From assembly GCF_014843825.1 (NCBI RefSeq), contig NZ_JHQR01000052.1, positions 1 through 48,375 on the forward strand: a stretch of DNA of 48,375 nucleotides, in the 5' to 3' direction. The notes below the pieces were generated by a model that was not told the DNA's origin, made no database searches, and worked only from the letters and a program-made list of their open reading frames with translations. The translations under genes and the position numbers were made by a program. This DNA comes from Mesorhizobium silamurunense. Lineage in GTDB: Bacteria; Pseudomonadota; Alphaproteobacteria; Rhizobiales; Rhizobiaceae. Each line of letters starts with the position of its first letter. Within the stretch, counting starts at the first letter, position 1. Shown in pieces: positions 8,976 to 17,986 of this stretch.

Positions 8976-10508
8976 ATGAAAGACGTGCTGAAGGAACTCG
9001 AACGCCGCCGCGAGATCGCCCGCTTAGGCGGCGGCAAGGAGCGGATCGAGGCCCAGCACAAGAAAGGTAAGCTGACCGCCCGCGAGCGCATCGAGGTGTT
9101 CCTCGACGAGGGTTCGTTCGAGGAGTTCGACATGTATGTCGAGCACCGTTCGACCGATTTCGGCATGGAGAAGACCAAGATCGCCGGCGACGGCGTCGTC
9201 ACCGGCTGGGGCACGGTCAACGGCAGGCCGGTCTATCTCTTCGCCAAGGATTTTACCGTGTTCGGCGGCTCGCTGTCGGAGGCGCATGCCGAGAAGGTAG
9301 TCAAGGTTCAGGAGATGGCGCTGCGCAATCGCGCGCCGATCATCGGCCTCTACGATGCCGGCGGCGCCCGCATCCAGGAAGGCGTCGCCGCGCTCGGCGG
9401 CTATGCCGAGATTTTCCAGCGTAATGTGCTCGCCTCCGGCGTCATCCCGCAGATTTCGCTGATCATGGGCCCCTGTGCCGGCGGCGACGTCTATTCGCCG
9501 GCCATGACCGACTTCATCTTCATGGTGCGCGACACCTCGTACATGTTCGTCACCGGGCCGGATGTGGTGAAGACGGTGACCAACGAGACGGTGACGGCCG
9601 AAAGCCTCGGCGGCGCCACAGTGCACACGACGAGATCCTCGATCGCTGACGGCGCCTATGACAACGACGTCGAGGCGCTGCTGCAGATGCGGCGTCTGGT
9701 CGATTTCTTGCCGGCGTCCAACACGGCCGAGATTCCCGAGATCGAATGCTATCAGTCGGTGACGGATCACGACATGTCGCTCGACCGGCTGATTCCCGAC
9801 AATGCCAACAAGCCCTACGACATCAAGGAACTGATCCTGAAGGTCGCCGACGAGGGCGACTTCTTCGAGATCCAGGCGAGCTTCGCCAAGAACATCGTGA
9901 CCGGATTCGGCCGCGTCGACGGTCGAACCGTCGGCTTCGTCGCCAACCAGCCGATGGTGCTTGCTGGCGTTCTGGATTCCGACGCCAGCCGCAAGGCGGC
10001 GCGCTTCGTGCGTTTTTGCGATTGTTTCTCGATCCCGATCGTCACCTTCGTCGACGTTCCGGGCTTCCTGCCCGGCACCGCGCAGGAATATGGCGGGCTG
10101 ATCAAGCATGGGGCAAAACTGCTCTTCGCCTATGCCGAGGCGACAGTGCCGAAGATCACCGTGATCACCCGCAAGGCCTATGGCGGCGCCTATGACGTCA
10201 TGGCGTCAAAGCACCTGCGCGGCGACATGAACTATGCCTGGCCGACGGCGCAGATCGCCGTGATGGGCGCCAGGGGCGCGGTCGAAATCATCTACCGCAA
10301 GGATATCGGCAACGCGGAAAAGATCGCAGCTCACACAAAGGCTTACGAGGATCGCTTCCTGTCGCCCTTCGTCGCGGCGGAGCGCGGCTATGTCGACGAG
10401 GTGATCATGCCGCACTCAACCCGCCGCCGTGTCGCGCGGGCGCTGCGCATGCTGCGCAACAAGGACATGCAGAACCCCTGGAAGAAGCACGACAACATCC
10501 CGCTGTGA
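8976..10508 (+). CDS. pccB: propionyl-CoA carboxylase beta subunit
   Basis: 510 residues, the normal length for the carboxyltransferase subunit of biotin-dependent acyl-CoA carboxylases. The acyl-CoA and carboxybiotin oxyanion loops are seen as [10 protein letters not shown] and [17 protein letters not shown] in the N-half and the [16 protein letters not shown] and [11 protein letters not shown] stretches in the C-half. With PccA it converts propionyl-CoA to methylmalonyl-CoA. The start ATG follows a GGGGGCA ribosome site. The frame is open for 1.9 kb upstream of this ATG, but that sequence is the antisense of the helicase. pccA is not next in line here; a peptidase gene starts seven bases after the stop. 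Confidence 0.96.
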   Translation: MKDVLKELERRREIARLGGGKERIEAQHKKGKLTARERIEVFLDEGSFEEFDMYVEHRSTDFGMEKTKIAGDGVVTGWGTVNGRPVYLFAKDFTVFGGSLSEAHAEKVVKVQEMALRNRAPIIGLYDAGGARIQEGVAALGGYAEIFQRNVLASGVIPQISLIMGPCAGGDVYSPAMTDFIFMVRDTSYMFVTGPDVVKTVTNETVTAESLGGATVHTTRSSIADGAYDNDVEALLQMRRLVDFLPASNTAEIPEIECYQSVTDHDMSLDRLIPDNANKPYDIKELILKVADEGDFFEIQASFAKNIVTGFGRVDGRTVGFVANQPMVLAGVLDSDASRKAARFVRFCDCFSIPIVTFVDVPGFLPGTAQEYGGLIKHGAKLLFAYAEATVPKITVITRKAYGGAYDVMASKHLRGDMNYAWPTAQIAVMGARGAVEIIYRKDIGNAEKIAAHTKAYEDRFLSPFVAAERGYVDEVIMPHSTRRRVARALRMLRNKDMQNPWKKHDNIPL

Positions 10509-10515
10509 GGCGGCG

Positions 10516-11517
10516 ATGTCGCGACTGGTCCTTCTAGCTGGCGAGCACTTTGGCAGGTTCGCTGTTCTTTTCTTTGCTTTGCCCCTCTTCTTCCCGCTTG
10601 GCGTGTGGCTTTACTTTCTCGACATTCACCCGCTTGTGCTTGTTGTTGGCGGTGCCGTCGCCGTTCCGGCCGCGATGCTGGCTTTTGTCCTGCTGATAGG
10701 AATGGTCTTCGCGGGTTTCCGGCGAAGTAAGGTCGAGGGGGCTTCGAGGGAGTCGGCCCCAAGGCTATGGCAGATCTGGGAGGATATTGCCGGCACGCGC
10801 CGCGCGACGCGGACAACCATTATTCTAACTCCGCATCTCAATGCCAGCATCGGCGAAGAGCGGCCATTCCTGGGCCTCTTCGGTCGATGGTCGATTTTGG
10901 CCATCGGCATTCCGTTGCTTGCGGTGACGGATGAACCCGCACTCGCAGCCATCCTTGCCCACGAGGACGCGCATCTCAGGAACAGAGATACCAATGGCAG
11001 TCTCAATCTGGCTGAGCTCGAAAAATGCTTCGAGTTGATCTTCGACTATGCGCCGCCGGGCAAGACTGTTTCCGGCACCTTGTTCTATCTGATGCTCAGT
11101 CCGCTTTCCAAAACCCTCGAGCGCGAAGAAATAAATCTTTCGCGTCGCGCTGAGATAGAAGCGGATAGGCATGCGGCCCGAGCCGGCGACGCGCACAGCG
11201 TCGCGCGGGCGCTGCTTTTGATTGGGGCAGCCAGTGCGTTGTTCAAAGATCGGGTCGACGATCCACTGCGGCGCGAGCTGCTCGGGTCGATGACGCCACC
11301 CGAACCGCCTTTGGCAAGAATGCTGAAAGCCGCCTCCGAGCTTTTCGATCCTGCTACGCTGAAAGAACATATCCAGAAGGCCTGGGACGCGCCGGACGAT
11401 GAAAAATCTGATCATCCGCTACGCTTCGCCGCCGACAATCAAGCCGGTCGAACATACCGCTCTATTGACCCTGCTTCGCAGCGAGACGGTTGCCGAACGA
11501 GTCCGCCATTTCGATGA
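10516..11517 (+). CDS. membrane M48-like zinc metallopeptidase
   Basis: 333 residues from the ATG at 10516, with GAGG seven bases upstream. Two hydrophobic segments (about 13-35 and 40-65) are followed by a cytosolic or periplasmic catalytic part with H149-E-D-A-H153 plus LRNRDTNG, which matches the HExxH...NRD pattern of M48 (HtpX/Ste24-type) peptidases, and a downstream RRAEIEADRHAAR, the usual place of the third zinc ligand Glu. The substrate is unknown; HtpX relatives handle damaged membrane proteins. The last 40 codons look non-coding in this frame (see the overlapping frame at 11399-11557), so the 3' end may be frameshifted. Third-position GC is lower than in neighbours, which suggests transfer. 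Confidence 0.75.
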   Translation: MSRLVLLAGEHFGRFAVLFFALPLFFPLGVWLYFLDIHPLVLVVGGAVAVPAAMLAFVLLIGMVFAGFRRSKVEGASRESAPRLWQIWEDIAGTRRATRTTIILTPHLNASIGEERPFLGLFGRWSILAIGIPLLAVTDEPALAAILAHEDAHLRNRDTNGSLNLAELEKCFELIFDYAPPGKTVSGTLFYLMLSPLSKTLEREEINLSRRAEIEADRHAARAGDAHSVARALLLIGAASALFKDRVDDPLRRELLGSMTPPEPPLARMLKAASELFDPATLKEHIQKAWDAPDDEKSDHPLRFAADNQAGRTYRSIDPASQRDGCRTSPPFR

Positions 11518-11557
11518 CGAATGGACGTCGAGAGTCGCCGACCATCTGGATCGGTAG
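11399..11557 (+). CDS. small overlapping frame, possible true C-terminus of the M48 gene
   Basis: A 52-codon frame from ATG 11399 to TAG 11557 overlaps the M48 gene in another frame. Its codon use (mostly G or C in the third position) looks more like real coding sequence than the last 40 codons of the M48 frame, and it ends in a plausible acidic/basic helix. Either it is a separate small gene translated from an internal ATG, or one base is missing or extra near 11395-11450 and this is the real C-terminus. I do not recognise the peptide. Confidence 0.35.
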   Translation: MKNLIIRYASPPTIKPVEHTALLTLLRSETVAERVRHFDDEWTSRVADHLDR

Positions 11558-11620
11558 AACTTGTTTGGCCAAGCCGGCCCGCCAGCACTTGGAACTTTGC
11601 CTCACCCAACCCGTCGCCGG

Positions 11621-11659
11621 AGGTTGACAATTAGCAACCTCTAATCACATTAATGTGAT
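11621..11659 (+). promoter_or_regulatory. possible promoter with overlapping palindromic operators (glycosyltransferase genes)
   Basis: TTGACA at 11624-11629 fits a -35 box. It lies within an inverted repeat AGGTTG...CAACCT (11621-11640). A perfect 16-bp palindrome ATCACATTAATGTGAT (11644-11659) covers the expected -10 region and transcription start, the usual place for a repressor. No regulator is assigned. Confidence 0.45.
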
Positions 11660-11672
11660 GGGCAGTAATAAA

Positions 11673-12614
11673 ATGCTAATAACCCTTGCAACGAAGGGTG
11701 TTATTCCGTGCAAAGGCTATGGCGGGATAGAGCGCCAGGTCGACTGGCTGGCCACTGAACTGGTCAGTCAGGGTCATTGTGTCGTGCTCGTGGCGGGCCC
11801 TGGATCGTCACATCCTTTATGCGAGGTGCGGCATGCGGTGAGCGACGCCGAATTACGCGCCGCGATACCCCGGGAGACCCGGATCGTCCACCTTCATGCG
11901 TGGAAGATCGAGGTTCCCTTCCCGACCCTCAACACCGAGCGCGGCCATTTGCCGGACTATCCGCGGCCGCAGCCGAATTGGAGCTTCATCAGCGCCCGGC
12001 ACGCCCAACTGCACGGTCGCAAGACTTTCGTCCACAACGGATTTCCGGTGGATGACTATCGGCTCGGCAAATCGAAGAACGATCGCCTCCTCTTCATGGC
12101 GGCTATCGCGCGCGCCGGAAAGGGCCTGAACCGGGCAGTCGACCTTGCCAGGAAATTCGACGTTGCCCTCGATATCGCCGGCGGCTCGCGATGGAAGCTG
12201 CTGGGCCGAAGCCAGACCCGCCGTGAGGGCGTCTTTTTCAAAAGTCTTTCCCGCCGTTATCGCTTCAACGGCGTCGTCGACGGCGACGACAAGCTGCGCC
12301 TGCTCGGCGCAGCGAAGGCTTTCCTCAATCCGATCGCCTGGGAAGAGCCTTTCGGCAATGCGCCGGTCGAGGCCATGCTGTGCGGCACGCCCGTTCTGAC
12401 CACCCCGCGCGGCGCCTTGCCGGAGACTGTGGACAAGGACACGGGCCGGTTCTTCGAGAGCGACGAGGAGTTCGCCCGCGGCCTTGCCGAGATCGCAGAC
12501 CTGTGCGCACACAAATGCCGTGAATCGGCCGCCGACAGATTCCCGATCGCGAAAACCGCGAAGGCCTATCTGGAACTCTATGCCCGTATTCTTGATGGCG
12601 AAGCGCTTCCGTGA
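11673..12614 (+). CDS. glycosyltransferase, GT4-like
   Basis: 313 residues from the ATG at 11673; GTG 11655 and ATG 11658 are in frame but fall in the palindrome, and the first beta strand (MLITLATKG) begins at 11673. The N-terminal donor/acceptor domain opens with PCKGYGGIERQVDWLA, as in GT4 enzymes, and the C-terminal domain has the E-x7-E motif in EEPFGNAPVEAM followed by CGTPVLTTPRGALPE. It should move a sugar from a nucleotide-sugar donor, in the cytosol. The next gene starts 13 bases after the stop and is also a glycosyltransferase, so the pair probably builds a cell-surface glycan such as lipopolysaccharide core. Confidence 0.85.
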   Translation: MLITLATKGVIPCKGYGGIERQVDWLATELVSQGHCVVLVAGPGSSHPLCEVRHAVSDAELRAAIPRETRIVHLHAWKIEVPFPTLNTERGHLPDYPRPQPNWSFISARHAQLHGRKTFVHNGFPVDDYRLGKSKNDRLLFMAAIARAGKGLNRAVDLARKFDVALDIAGGSRWKLLGRSQTRREGVFFKSLSRRYRFNGVVDGDDKLRLLGAAKAFLNPIAWEEPFGNAPVEAMLCGTPVLTTPRGALPETVDKDTGRFFESDEEFARGLAEIADLCAHKCRESAADRFPIAKTAKAYLELYARILDGEALP

Positions 12615-12626
12615 CAAGGAACCGGC

Positions 12627-13697
12627 GTGCTTGCCGTCGGCGGCGACTGTGTCGGATCGAAAAGGTATCGCGCGTTGCGTCCCATTCTCGTGTTCTGCTT
12701 GCCGGCAATCGGCGACTTCATCCGTTGCCATTCGGCAGTTCAAATCATAGCCGAGACGTTTCCCGGACACCCGATCGACGTCATCACCTCGCCGCTCGCC
12801 GCTCCGCTGGCACGATTGATGCCGCATGTCCGGAAGGCTTGGACCGTCGAACGGCATTGGAACCCCGGTCTCAGGGAGCGGGCGCGGCTGGCGCGCGAAC
12901 TCCGCCGGGAGAACTATCAGGCAGCCTATCTGCTCACCAGCAGCACCAAGGCGGCTCTTGTCCCATGGCTGGCGGGCATTGCCGAGCGCATTGGCTATCC
13001 GCGCGAGTTCCAGTTCGGCATCGTCAACCGGCTGCCGGCCGGATGGCTGAAAACCTTCGTGGCTTTCGGCCCGCGCAAGACAAGGCTGTTCGAGCAGGTC
13101 TGCGCGATTGCCACGCTGGGTGAGCAGCCTGACGAGGATGTGCGGTTACCGCAGCCGCGAATGGTGGTTTCACCCGAGGATCTCTCGGCCTGGCGCGTCC
13201 GGCATGGGATCGACGCGGCAAGACCAGCACTGGCGCTTTACACGTCGGAGTTCAGCAACTTCCGCTCATGGCCGGCGGAGCGCTTCATTTCGATCGCGAA
13301 GGATCACGCCAAGCGCGGCTGGTCGGTATGGATCGTCGGCGGTCCTCGCGAGCGCGAGGCCGCCGCCCAGATTAGAGCGGCGCTTCCGGAGGCGGTGGAC
13401 TTCACGTCGACCCCCGACATCACGGACGCCATGTGCCAGATCGCTGCCTCGACCGCCTTCCTCGGCGTGGATGGCGGCATCTGCCATGCGGCGGCGGCTT
13501 TGGGTGGGCCGTGCGTGCTCATCTTCGGATCGAACCGCTCCTACGAAACCGGACCAGTGAACGATCACGTCCGGTTTCTAGAACCTCCGATTTCGACTCC
13601 AAGCTGGATTAAGCACACGAGCGGTGTCAGCGAGGAAAGAGTGCTTGCAGCGCTGGCGGAAGCGGTGGCGCAGGCGCGGCGCCCGCGAGGTGCTTGA
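12627..13697 (+). CDS. heptosyltransferase-like glycosyltransferase (GT9)
   Basis: 356 residues from GTG 12627, chosen because AAGGA lies seven bases upstream. An in-frame TTG at 12675 gives a start closer to the first strand (RPILVFCLPAIGDFIRCHSAV), which corresponds to the LGDxxxxxP region of GT9 enzymes. The C-terminal half has WPAERFISIAKD, a VGGPRERE loop and FLGVDGGICHAAAALGGPCVLIFG, the conserved ADP-heptose-binding region. It resembles WaaC/WaaF/RfaF ADP-heptose:LPS heptosyltransferases; many family members use other sugars, so the donor is not settled. It converges on the CXXCH protein gene, with 13 bp between the stops. Confidence 0.8.
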   Translation: MLAVGGDCVGSKRYRALRPILVFCLPAIGDFIRCHSAVQIIAETFPGHPIDVITSPLAAPLARLMPHVRKAWTVERHWNPGLRERARLARELRRENYQAAYLLTSSTKAALVPWLAGIAERIGYPREFQFGIVNRLPAGWLKTFVAFGPRKTRLFEQVCAIATLGEQPDEDVRLPQPRMVVSPEDLSAWRVRHGIDAARPALALYTSEFSNFRSWPAERFISIAKDHAKRGWSVWIVGGPREREAAAQIRAALPEAVDFTSTPDITDAMCQIAASTAFLGVDGGICHAAAALGGPCVLIFGSNRSYETGPVNDHVRFLEPPISTPSWIKHTSGVSEERVLAALAEAVAQARRPRGA

Positions 13698-13710
13698 ACC
13701 GGCCGATAGC

Positions 13711-15717
13711 CTACTCCTCTTCGGGCGCGCCAAAGCCCGCGCTCATGCTCGCCCGCGCAGCGCTCGCCCATGGCGTCGCATGGTTGTCGATGCGCATCTG
13801 GAACAGGAAATAGGTCGGCGAGCAGAAACCGATGCCTTTGACCCTGGCTGCGCCCGGCGTGTCGGACGGCAGCGACTGGCACATGTAGTCCTCGCGGCAG
13901 AAATGCTCGGCCGAACAGGCCGGGCGGTTGCCGCGATTGACCGCGCCGCCCAGGCATTGGCCGAAATTGTTGGTCGCTACGCAGATATCGAACTTCTTGC
14001 CGCCGACCAGGCCGCAGATCTCGCTCGGCATCGGCTTGCCGGCCTTGAAGGCGGAGAAGGCCAGATCGTTGGCGTCGCAGCCGCGGTAGGCGAAGCCGCC
14101 TGGAACGCCGATCTTGGGCGGACGGCAGGTGTAGGCGGTGCGCGAAATGGCGGGCGCGAAGGCCGCGAACTGGCTGGTGATCTTGTAGCGGTCGTTGAAA
14201 GGCTGCGCCGCGTTGCTGGTAATGGTGCCGGTCAGGCAGGGATGGCCGGAAAAGATCTTCTCGCTGTCCTTGGGCAGCAGGCATTGAGCGAGTTTCGTCT
14301 TGCCCCCTGCAGCGGTCGCGATCGGCGTGCAGACCGTGCCGGCTCCGCATTGCCAGGTTTTGGCGAAATGGGCGGCGTCTTCCGGCACCAGGCACGGCAT
14401 CGCCGTCCCGGCCGGCGTATAGGCGATCTCGCCGATGTCTTCCCAGGCTGCCGGCGGAGCAAAGGACAACGGACGAAACCGGTTGGGTTCCTTGCCCTCC
14501 GCAATCGCCTGCAGCCACGCCTCGCGGCGCGGAATCTCGGCATGGAGATGCGGCGAGATACCGACCTCGATGCGGTTGAGCGGCGAGGTCGTGCCGTCGT
14601 CGAGGCCGATGAAATGGAACCCGGCGGTCGAGCCTGCCTGGTGGCAGCCCTGGCAGGCGCCGTTGTCGAGCCGCTCGACCAAGGCTTCCGGTGTGCGCAC
14701 CAGCGAAAACTTCGAATAGTCGAGCCCGTCAAACGTCTTGGGCTCGAACAGCGGCGTGAACGGATGATTGGCCTGCCTGGCACTGCCGAAGGTCGACCAG
14801 GAGATAACCTCCTTCGCCAGGAATTCATCCGGGATTTCGTAGACGCCGAGATCGACCGCCGCGGCGTTGGCGCGGACATAGTCGGCAAGTTTTGCTTTCA
14901 ACTGCGCATCGTCCGAAAGGCGGACGGTGTCGGGCGTGTTTTCGAGCGGCTTCTCGCTGGCGGCTGTCCCGTCGATGCTAAAAATCCGCATGAGATAGGC
15001 GGCCTGCCCACCAAACTCTGTTTCCTGGCCGGAAGGAAAGCGCACCACTTGGGCGTTGAGCTCGAGTTGCTTGAAGGAGAGGCCTGCTTTTTCCAGCGGT
15101 CCGCCGGTCAGCCAGCCGGCATCGACCGCCTCGTCAATCTGCGGCGTCCAGCGCCCGGCAACACCGGTACAGTCGCCATCGGCGTCCGCAGCGACGCGGT
15201 AGACGGCATTGAAATTGAATGGCAGCCGCGAGGCCAAAACCTTGCCGTTCTTCCTGAAATTATAGGCAAGGCGGTAGATGAAACGCACCTCGCCGCAGCC
15301 CGCTTCCCCGCCGAGCTTTGCGAAGTCACGCCGGTCGAGCCGGTTGACGACGCCGACCAGCCGGAAGCGCGCGGCGTCGGTCTTCAGCCAGCGCAAGTCG
15401 ATGACGCGGCCGACATTGCCGTCGGTCACCTCATAGAGCGGCCGGCCGCCGGCCTTCATCTCGACGCGGAGTGCTGCGACATCGGCAGCCACGGTCTCGA
15501 CAATGGCATGATAGGCCGGCGCCGCGTCGTAGAGCGTTTTCAGGTCGTCCTTGCCGCCGGCGCCGAAAATACCGGCGAAGCCGAAGCCCTTGGCGTCGAG
15601 TTTTGCCAGCACCTGGGGATCGTCGACGATGGTGACTGGACGACTGGCGGCATGCGCCGCCCGCACGCCAAAGACGGTGATGGCGGCGACCGCGACGAGG
15701 ATCGCCAGCCGCATCAT
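13711..15717 (-). CDS. secreted cysteine-rich protein with one CXXCH motif, function unknown
   Basis: 668 residues. A signal peptide is clear (hydrophobic core 4-19, likely cut after AHA at 23), so it is exported. There is one heme-c-type motif C355-Q-G-C-H359 in DNGACQGCHQAGSTAGFHF. From about residue 410 the protein is rich in cysteines (more than a dozen, in short-spaced pairs), which suggests disulfides or metal binding. No enzyme family is recognised. The ATG overlaps the nnr stop (ATGA), so it is translated after nnr, although no functional link is evident. A single CXXCH can occur without heme; attachment would need the Ccm machinery. Confidence 0.7.
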   Translation of the reverse strand: MMRLAILVAVAAITVFGVRAAHAASRPVTIVDDPQVLAKLDAKGFGFAGIFGAGGKDDLKTLYDAAPAYHAIVETVAADVAALRVEMKAGGRPLYEVTDGNVGRVIDLRWLKTDAARFRLVGVVNRLDRRDFAKLGGEAGCGEVRFIYRLAYNFRKNGKVLASRLPFNFNAVYRVAADADGDCTGVAGRWTPQIDEAVDAGWLTGGPLEKAGLSFKQLELNAQVVRFPSGQETEFGGQAAYLMRIFSIDGTAASEKPLENTPDTVRLSDDAQLKAKLADYVRANAAAVDLGVYEIPDEFLAKEVISWSTFGSARQANHPFTPLFEPKTFDGLDYSKFSLVRTPEALVERLDNGACQGCHQAGSTAGFHFIGLDDGTTSPLNRIEVGISPHLHAEIPRREAWLQAIAEGKEPNRFRPLSFAPPAAWEDIGEIAYTPAGTAMPCLVPEDAAHFAKTWQCGAGTVCTPIATAAGGKTKLAQCLLPKDSEKIFSGHPCLTGTITSNAAQPFNDRYKITSQFAAFAPAISRTAYTCRPPKIGVPGGFAYRGCDANDLAFSAFKAGKPMPSEICGLVGGKKFDICVATNNFGQCLGGAVNRGNRPACSAEHFCREDYMCQSLPSDTPGAARVKGIGFCSPTYFLFQMRIDNHATPWASAARASMSAGFGAPEEE

Positions 15718-17240
15718 CGGACAGCCATCCCGCTTTCCGCCAACTCGCGCAGCACCGGCACCGTGGCCAAAGGCAAATCCTCAGCGATGAGGCCGGGCCC
15801 GAACCGGCTGCCGGCTTCAGCGTGTATCCAGGCGGCGGCGCAGGCCGCTTCGAACGCCGGCATGCCCTGCGCCAGGAACCCGGCGATAATGCCCGCCAGC
15901 ACATCGCCGGAACCGGCGGTGGCAAGCCACGGCGCGCCGTTGCTGTTGATGGCGGCGCGGCCATCTGGCGCGGCGATCACCGTGTCGGCCCCCTTGTAGA
16001 CGACGATGGCATTGGCCCGTGCAGCCGCCGCACGCGCCTTGGCGAGTTTCGAAAGCACCTTGTCGTCCGCAATGCCAGGGAACAGCCGACCGAATTCACC
16101 CTCATGCGGCGTCACCACCAGCGCCGGCGCGCCGGATCTGCGGGCCGCCTGGAACAGTGTCTCGGGCTCATCGCGAAACGAGGTGATGCCGTCGGCGTCG
16201 AGCACCAGCCCTGCAACGCCGGTGTAGTGCGCTTGGCCTGCGCCGAGCAGCGCGAGGGCAAAATCGCGCGCCTTTTCGCCGACGCCAAACCCCGGGCCGA
16301 GCACGAAGGACGAAGGGCGGCGATCGGTGAGGAACGCGCCGAGATCGGCAACCGCATCGGCCTTGCGCAGCATGATCGAGGTCAGATGCGCGGCGTTCAC
16401 CTGCATGGCATTCGCCGGCGACAGGATCGTCACAGCCCCTGCCCCGCTTCTTGCTGCCGCCAGTGCCGACAGCCGCGCGGCACCGGTCGCCGACGGCCCG
16501 CCGGAAAAGATGCTTGCGTGGCCACGCCGGTATTTGTGTGCATCGACAGCTGGGACCGGAAAGGCAGGCAGCCAGAGTGTCGGCGCATTCTCGAAGCTTC
16601 GCGGCGCGATTCGAGCGATGGTCCCGTCGCCGATGCCGATGTCGGCAAGCACGACCTCGCCGCACATTTCACGCCCCGGCAGCAGCAGATGCCCAGGCTT
16701 CTTTCGCGCGAAGGTCACGGTAACGGCCGCGCGAAACGCGCTGCCGAGGATATCCCCGCTTTCCCCGGAAACGCCCGAAGGCAGATCTATGGCGACGACC
16801 GGCAAGCCGAGGTCCGCCACGACCTGGACCGCCCTGGCGGCGTCGCCCGATAGTGCTTTCGAGAGCCCCGCTCCGTACAATGCGTCGACCACCAGCGATC
16901 CCGGTTCGGCTGCGAAGGCAGATAGCGGCCGGGGGTCCAACGGGCAATCGGCGGCAGCCAACGCGGCATCGCTGCCTGCCCGCGGCTCACCCGAACCCCA
17001 CAACGCGACGTCGACGCCGCTCTCCTGGAGCAGACGCGCCACGATGTAGCCGTCGCCGCCATTGTTGCCGGGACCGCACAGCATGTGCACCCGTGTCGCC
17101 GCCGGATAGCGGGCCAACACCACGGCCGCGACGGCCTCGCCGGCCCGGCGCATCAATCCGTAGCCGTCGAGCGGACCCGCCGCGATCGCCAGCCGGTCGG
17201 CCTCGGCCATCTCGGCCGGTGAAAGAAGTTCATTGCGCAT
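15714..17240 (-). CDS. nnr: bifunctional NAD(P)H-hydrate epimerase / ADP-dependent dehydratase
   Basis: 508 residues from the ATG at 17238-17240 (MRNELLSPAEMAEADR, the usual family N-terminus; ATGs at 17258 and 17270 are alternatives). Residues 1 to about 210 are the YjeF_N epimerase domain with MLCGPGNNGGDGYVxAR-type loop, DALYGAGL and DLPSG. The rest is the YjeF_C dehydratase/kinase-like domain with the GSGDVLAGIIAG loop (N/GSGDVLAG signature) and VVYKGADTVIAAPDG. Together they repair NADHX and NADPHX, a housekeeping task. Divergent from glnB. Confidence 0.94.
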   Translation of the reverse strand: MRNELLSPAEMAEADRLAIAAGPLDGYGLMRRAGEAVAAVVLARYPAATRVHMLCGPGNNGGDGYIVARLLQESGVDVALWGSGEPRAGSDAALAAADCPLDPRPLSAFAAEPGSLVVDALYGAGLSKALSGDAARAVQVVADLGLPVVAIDLPSGVSGESGDILGSAFRAAVTVTFARKKPGHLLLPGREMCGEVVLADIGIGDGTIARIAPRSFENAPTLWLPAFPVPAVDAHKYRRGHASIFSGGPSATGAARLSALAAARSGAGAVTILSPANAMQVNAAHLTSIMLRKADAVADLGAFLTDRRPSSFVLGPGFGVGEKARDFALALLGAGQAHYTGVAGLVLDADGITSFRDEPETLFQAARRSGAPALVVTPHEGEFGRLFPGIADDKVLSKLAKARAAAARANAIVVYKGADTVIAAPDGRAAINSNGAPWLATAGSGDVLAGIIAGFLAQGMPAFEAACAAAWIHAEAGSRFGPGLIAEDLPLATVPVLRELAESGMAVR

Positions 17241-17363
17241 GGGATTGCCGATCTCCATCCGATCAAGCATTGTCCGATTTGCGGTTGGAAGCCAACAGCG
17301 ACGACCGAACGCCGCCCAAAGCGGCGGCGCCTGGAGGGGAATCTGCCTGCAAATTGCGCTATC

Positions 17364-17380
17364 TGCTCAAATTTTGCGCA
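17364..17380. promoter_or_regulatory. NtrC-like dyad, distal (glnB)
   Basis: TGC-N11-GCA, the spacing of NtrC enhancer half-sites, about 130 bp upstream of the glnB sigma-54 box. Flanks are AT-rich (TCAAATTTT inside), as in many NtrC sites. Confidence 0.5.
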
Positions 17381-17450
17381 GACGGATGGAGGAGCGATGT
17401 ATAGGCTTTGGGCGTCGATGACGCATCCAATGCAGCGGATGACGCGAATT

Positions 17451-17467
17451 TGCATCCGGGTGCGGCA
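17451..17467. promoter_or_regulatory. NtrC-like dyad, proximal (glnB)
   Basis: A second TGC-N11-GCA, about 43 bp upstream of the -24 box of glnB. Two such dyads in a 345-bp gap, upstream of a sigma-54 box, are unlikely to be chance together, though each alone is weak. Confidence 0.5.
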
Positions 17468-17509
17468 TGGCATCTGAATCGCCCGATACCGTCTCCAACA
17501 ACCTGGAAT

Positions 17510-17525
17510 TGGCACGCTTCGTGCT
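17510..17525 (+). promoter_or_regulatory. sigma-54 promoter of glnB-glnA
   Basis: TGGCACG-N4-GTGCT matches the -24/-12 consensus TGGCACG-N4-TTGCW with one mismatch and exact GG-to-GC spacing. The expected start is near 17536, about 50 nt before the glnB ATG. Confidence 0.85.
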
Positions 17526-17528
17526 TGA

Positions 17529-17924
<396 letters not shown>

Positions 17925-17986
17925 CGCCCCCCTTCTTTTCTGAACCGTCATCATCAAAAAAACGTCATCACACAGGGATACATGAC

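Noticed and set aside
13624..15999. Plus-strand open frame of 791 codons
   Set aside because: It lies opposite the exported CXXCH protein gene and the end of nnr, which have a signal peptide and conserved motifs; the plus frame is a GC-rich shadow.
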